From JAAYAY01 sp964429355 (GTDB lineage: Bacteria; Planctomycetota; Planctomycetia; Pirellulales; Thermoguttaceae), in assembly GCA_964429355.1 (NCBI GenBank), contig CAYSCH010000268.1:1-13487 (forward strand): 13,487 bases of DNA, written 5' to 3'. The translations under genes were made by a program, and so were the position numbers. Positions 13,297-13,487 of the stretch are shown piece by piece. Under the pieces are notes generated by a model. That model was given only the letters and a program-made list of their open reading frames with translations, ran no database searches and had not been told where the DNA came from. Each line of letters opens with the position of its first letter. Positions within the stretch are counted from its first letter, which is position 1.

Positions 13297-13487
13297 ATGG
13301 GACTGCTGAAACGTTTCCTGAATCTGGGACTGAAAACGAAGCTGCTGGTGGCCATGTCGGTGCTTGGCATCGCCGCCTGCGCGATCTATGGGAGTTATCT
13401 CTACACCAACTCGGTTCACCAGACGGGGACCAAGGCTCGCGAAGATGCCCAGAGCCTGCTGGAGCGATCGACCGAGATGTTCCTGGT
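13297..13487 (+). CDS. N-terminus of a membrane-anchored sensor-like protein (cut by window end)
   Basis: An open frame runs from ATG 13297 to the window edge and encodes at least 63 residues. GGAGA lies 9 nt before the ATG. The N-terminus has a short basic amphipathic start (MGLLKRFLNLGLKTKLL) followed by a hydrophobic segment at about 15-37 (LLVAMSVLGIAACAIYGSYLY). A polar helical stretch follows, with REDAQSLLERSTEMFLV. The 'LKTKLL' start plus single anchor is typical of chemoreceptors, histidine kinases and cyclases that continue with a periplasmic sensor and HAMP domain. The decisive part lies outside the window. It is separated from the ATPase gene by 262 bp with a candidate terminator, so it is probably not part of the same operon. 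Confidence 0.65.
   Translation, partial: MGLLKRFLNLGLKTKLLVAMSVLGIAACAIYGSYLYTNSVHQTGTKAREDAQSLLERSTEMFL

Overview
The window is GC-rich DNA with long intergenic gaps. Its gene mix is a secreted formylglycine-type sulfatase, an ECF sigma factor with a separate membrane anti-sigma protein, a cysteine desulfurase, and a WXG100/FtsK-type cluster. Several families of short palindromic repeats lie between the genes. This combination fits a planctomycete (Planctomycetota), most likely a Pirellula-like lineage. That assignment is an inference from gene content and repeat style, not from a marker gene.

Left part (1-2941, genes on the minus strand). A two-gene module, a small 'GGSLDPEPDSQSPF' protein followed by a nucleotidyltransferase-fold protein, resembles an antitoxin/toxin pair. 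It is bracketed by purine-rich satellite tracts at 1-215 and 1285-1475, with an inverted tract at 1496-1540. The last tract directly abuts the stop codon of a secreted sulfatase (1541-2941).

Middle part (2942-7620, genes on the plus strand). A 440-bp spacer carries a nested hairpin element with a REP-like core. It is followed by a NifS/IscS-type cysteine desulfurase (3383-4537), an ECF sigma factor (4814-5374) behind a good -35/-10 pair, and a single-pass anti-sigma-like protein (5862-6995). The spacer at 6996-7623 holds two copies of a composite REP unit, a diverged REP copy, a separate inverted repeat, a strong sigma70-like promoter, and one of three copies of a 'GAGCCGCTAACAAAAC' element. 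That element occurs just upstream of three genes.

Right part (7624-13034) is the most interesting region. Four plus-strand genes lie together: a 90-aa WXG100-like protein (WRD turn), a 239-aa helical protein with a WTG motif and an acidic tail, a 76-aa second helical-hairpin protein (WHD turn), and a 1308-aa membrane FtsK/SpoIIIE ATPase. The ATPase appears to have three ATPase-like modules, of which only the middle one keeps Walker A and B. I read this as a minimal type VII secretion-like system: small hairpin substrates or partners, an adaptor-like protein and an EssC/EccC-like motor. No other canonical T7SS membrane component is visible. Three tandem REP hairpins sit between the small genes and the motor gene and could set their relative expression. 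The window ends inside a new gene for a membrane-anchored sensor-like protein (13297 onward).
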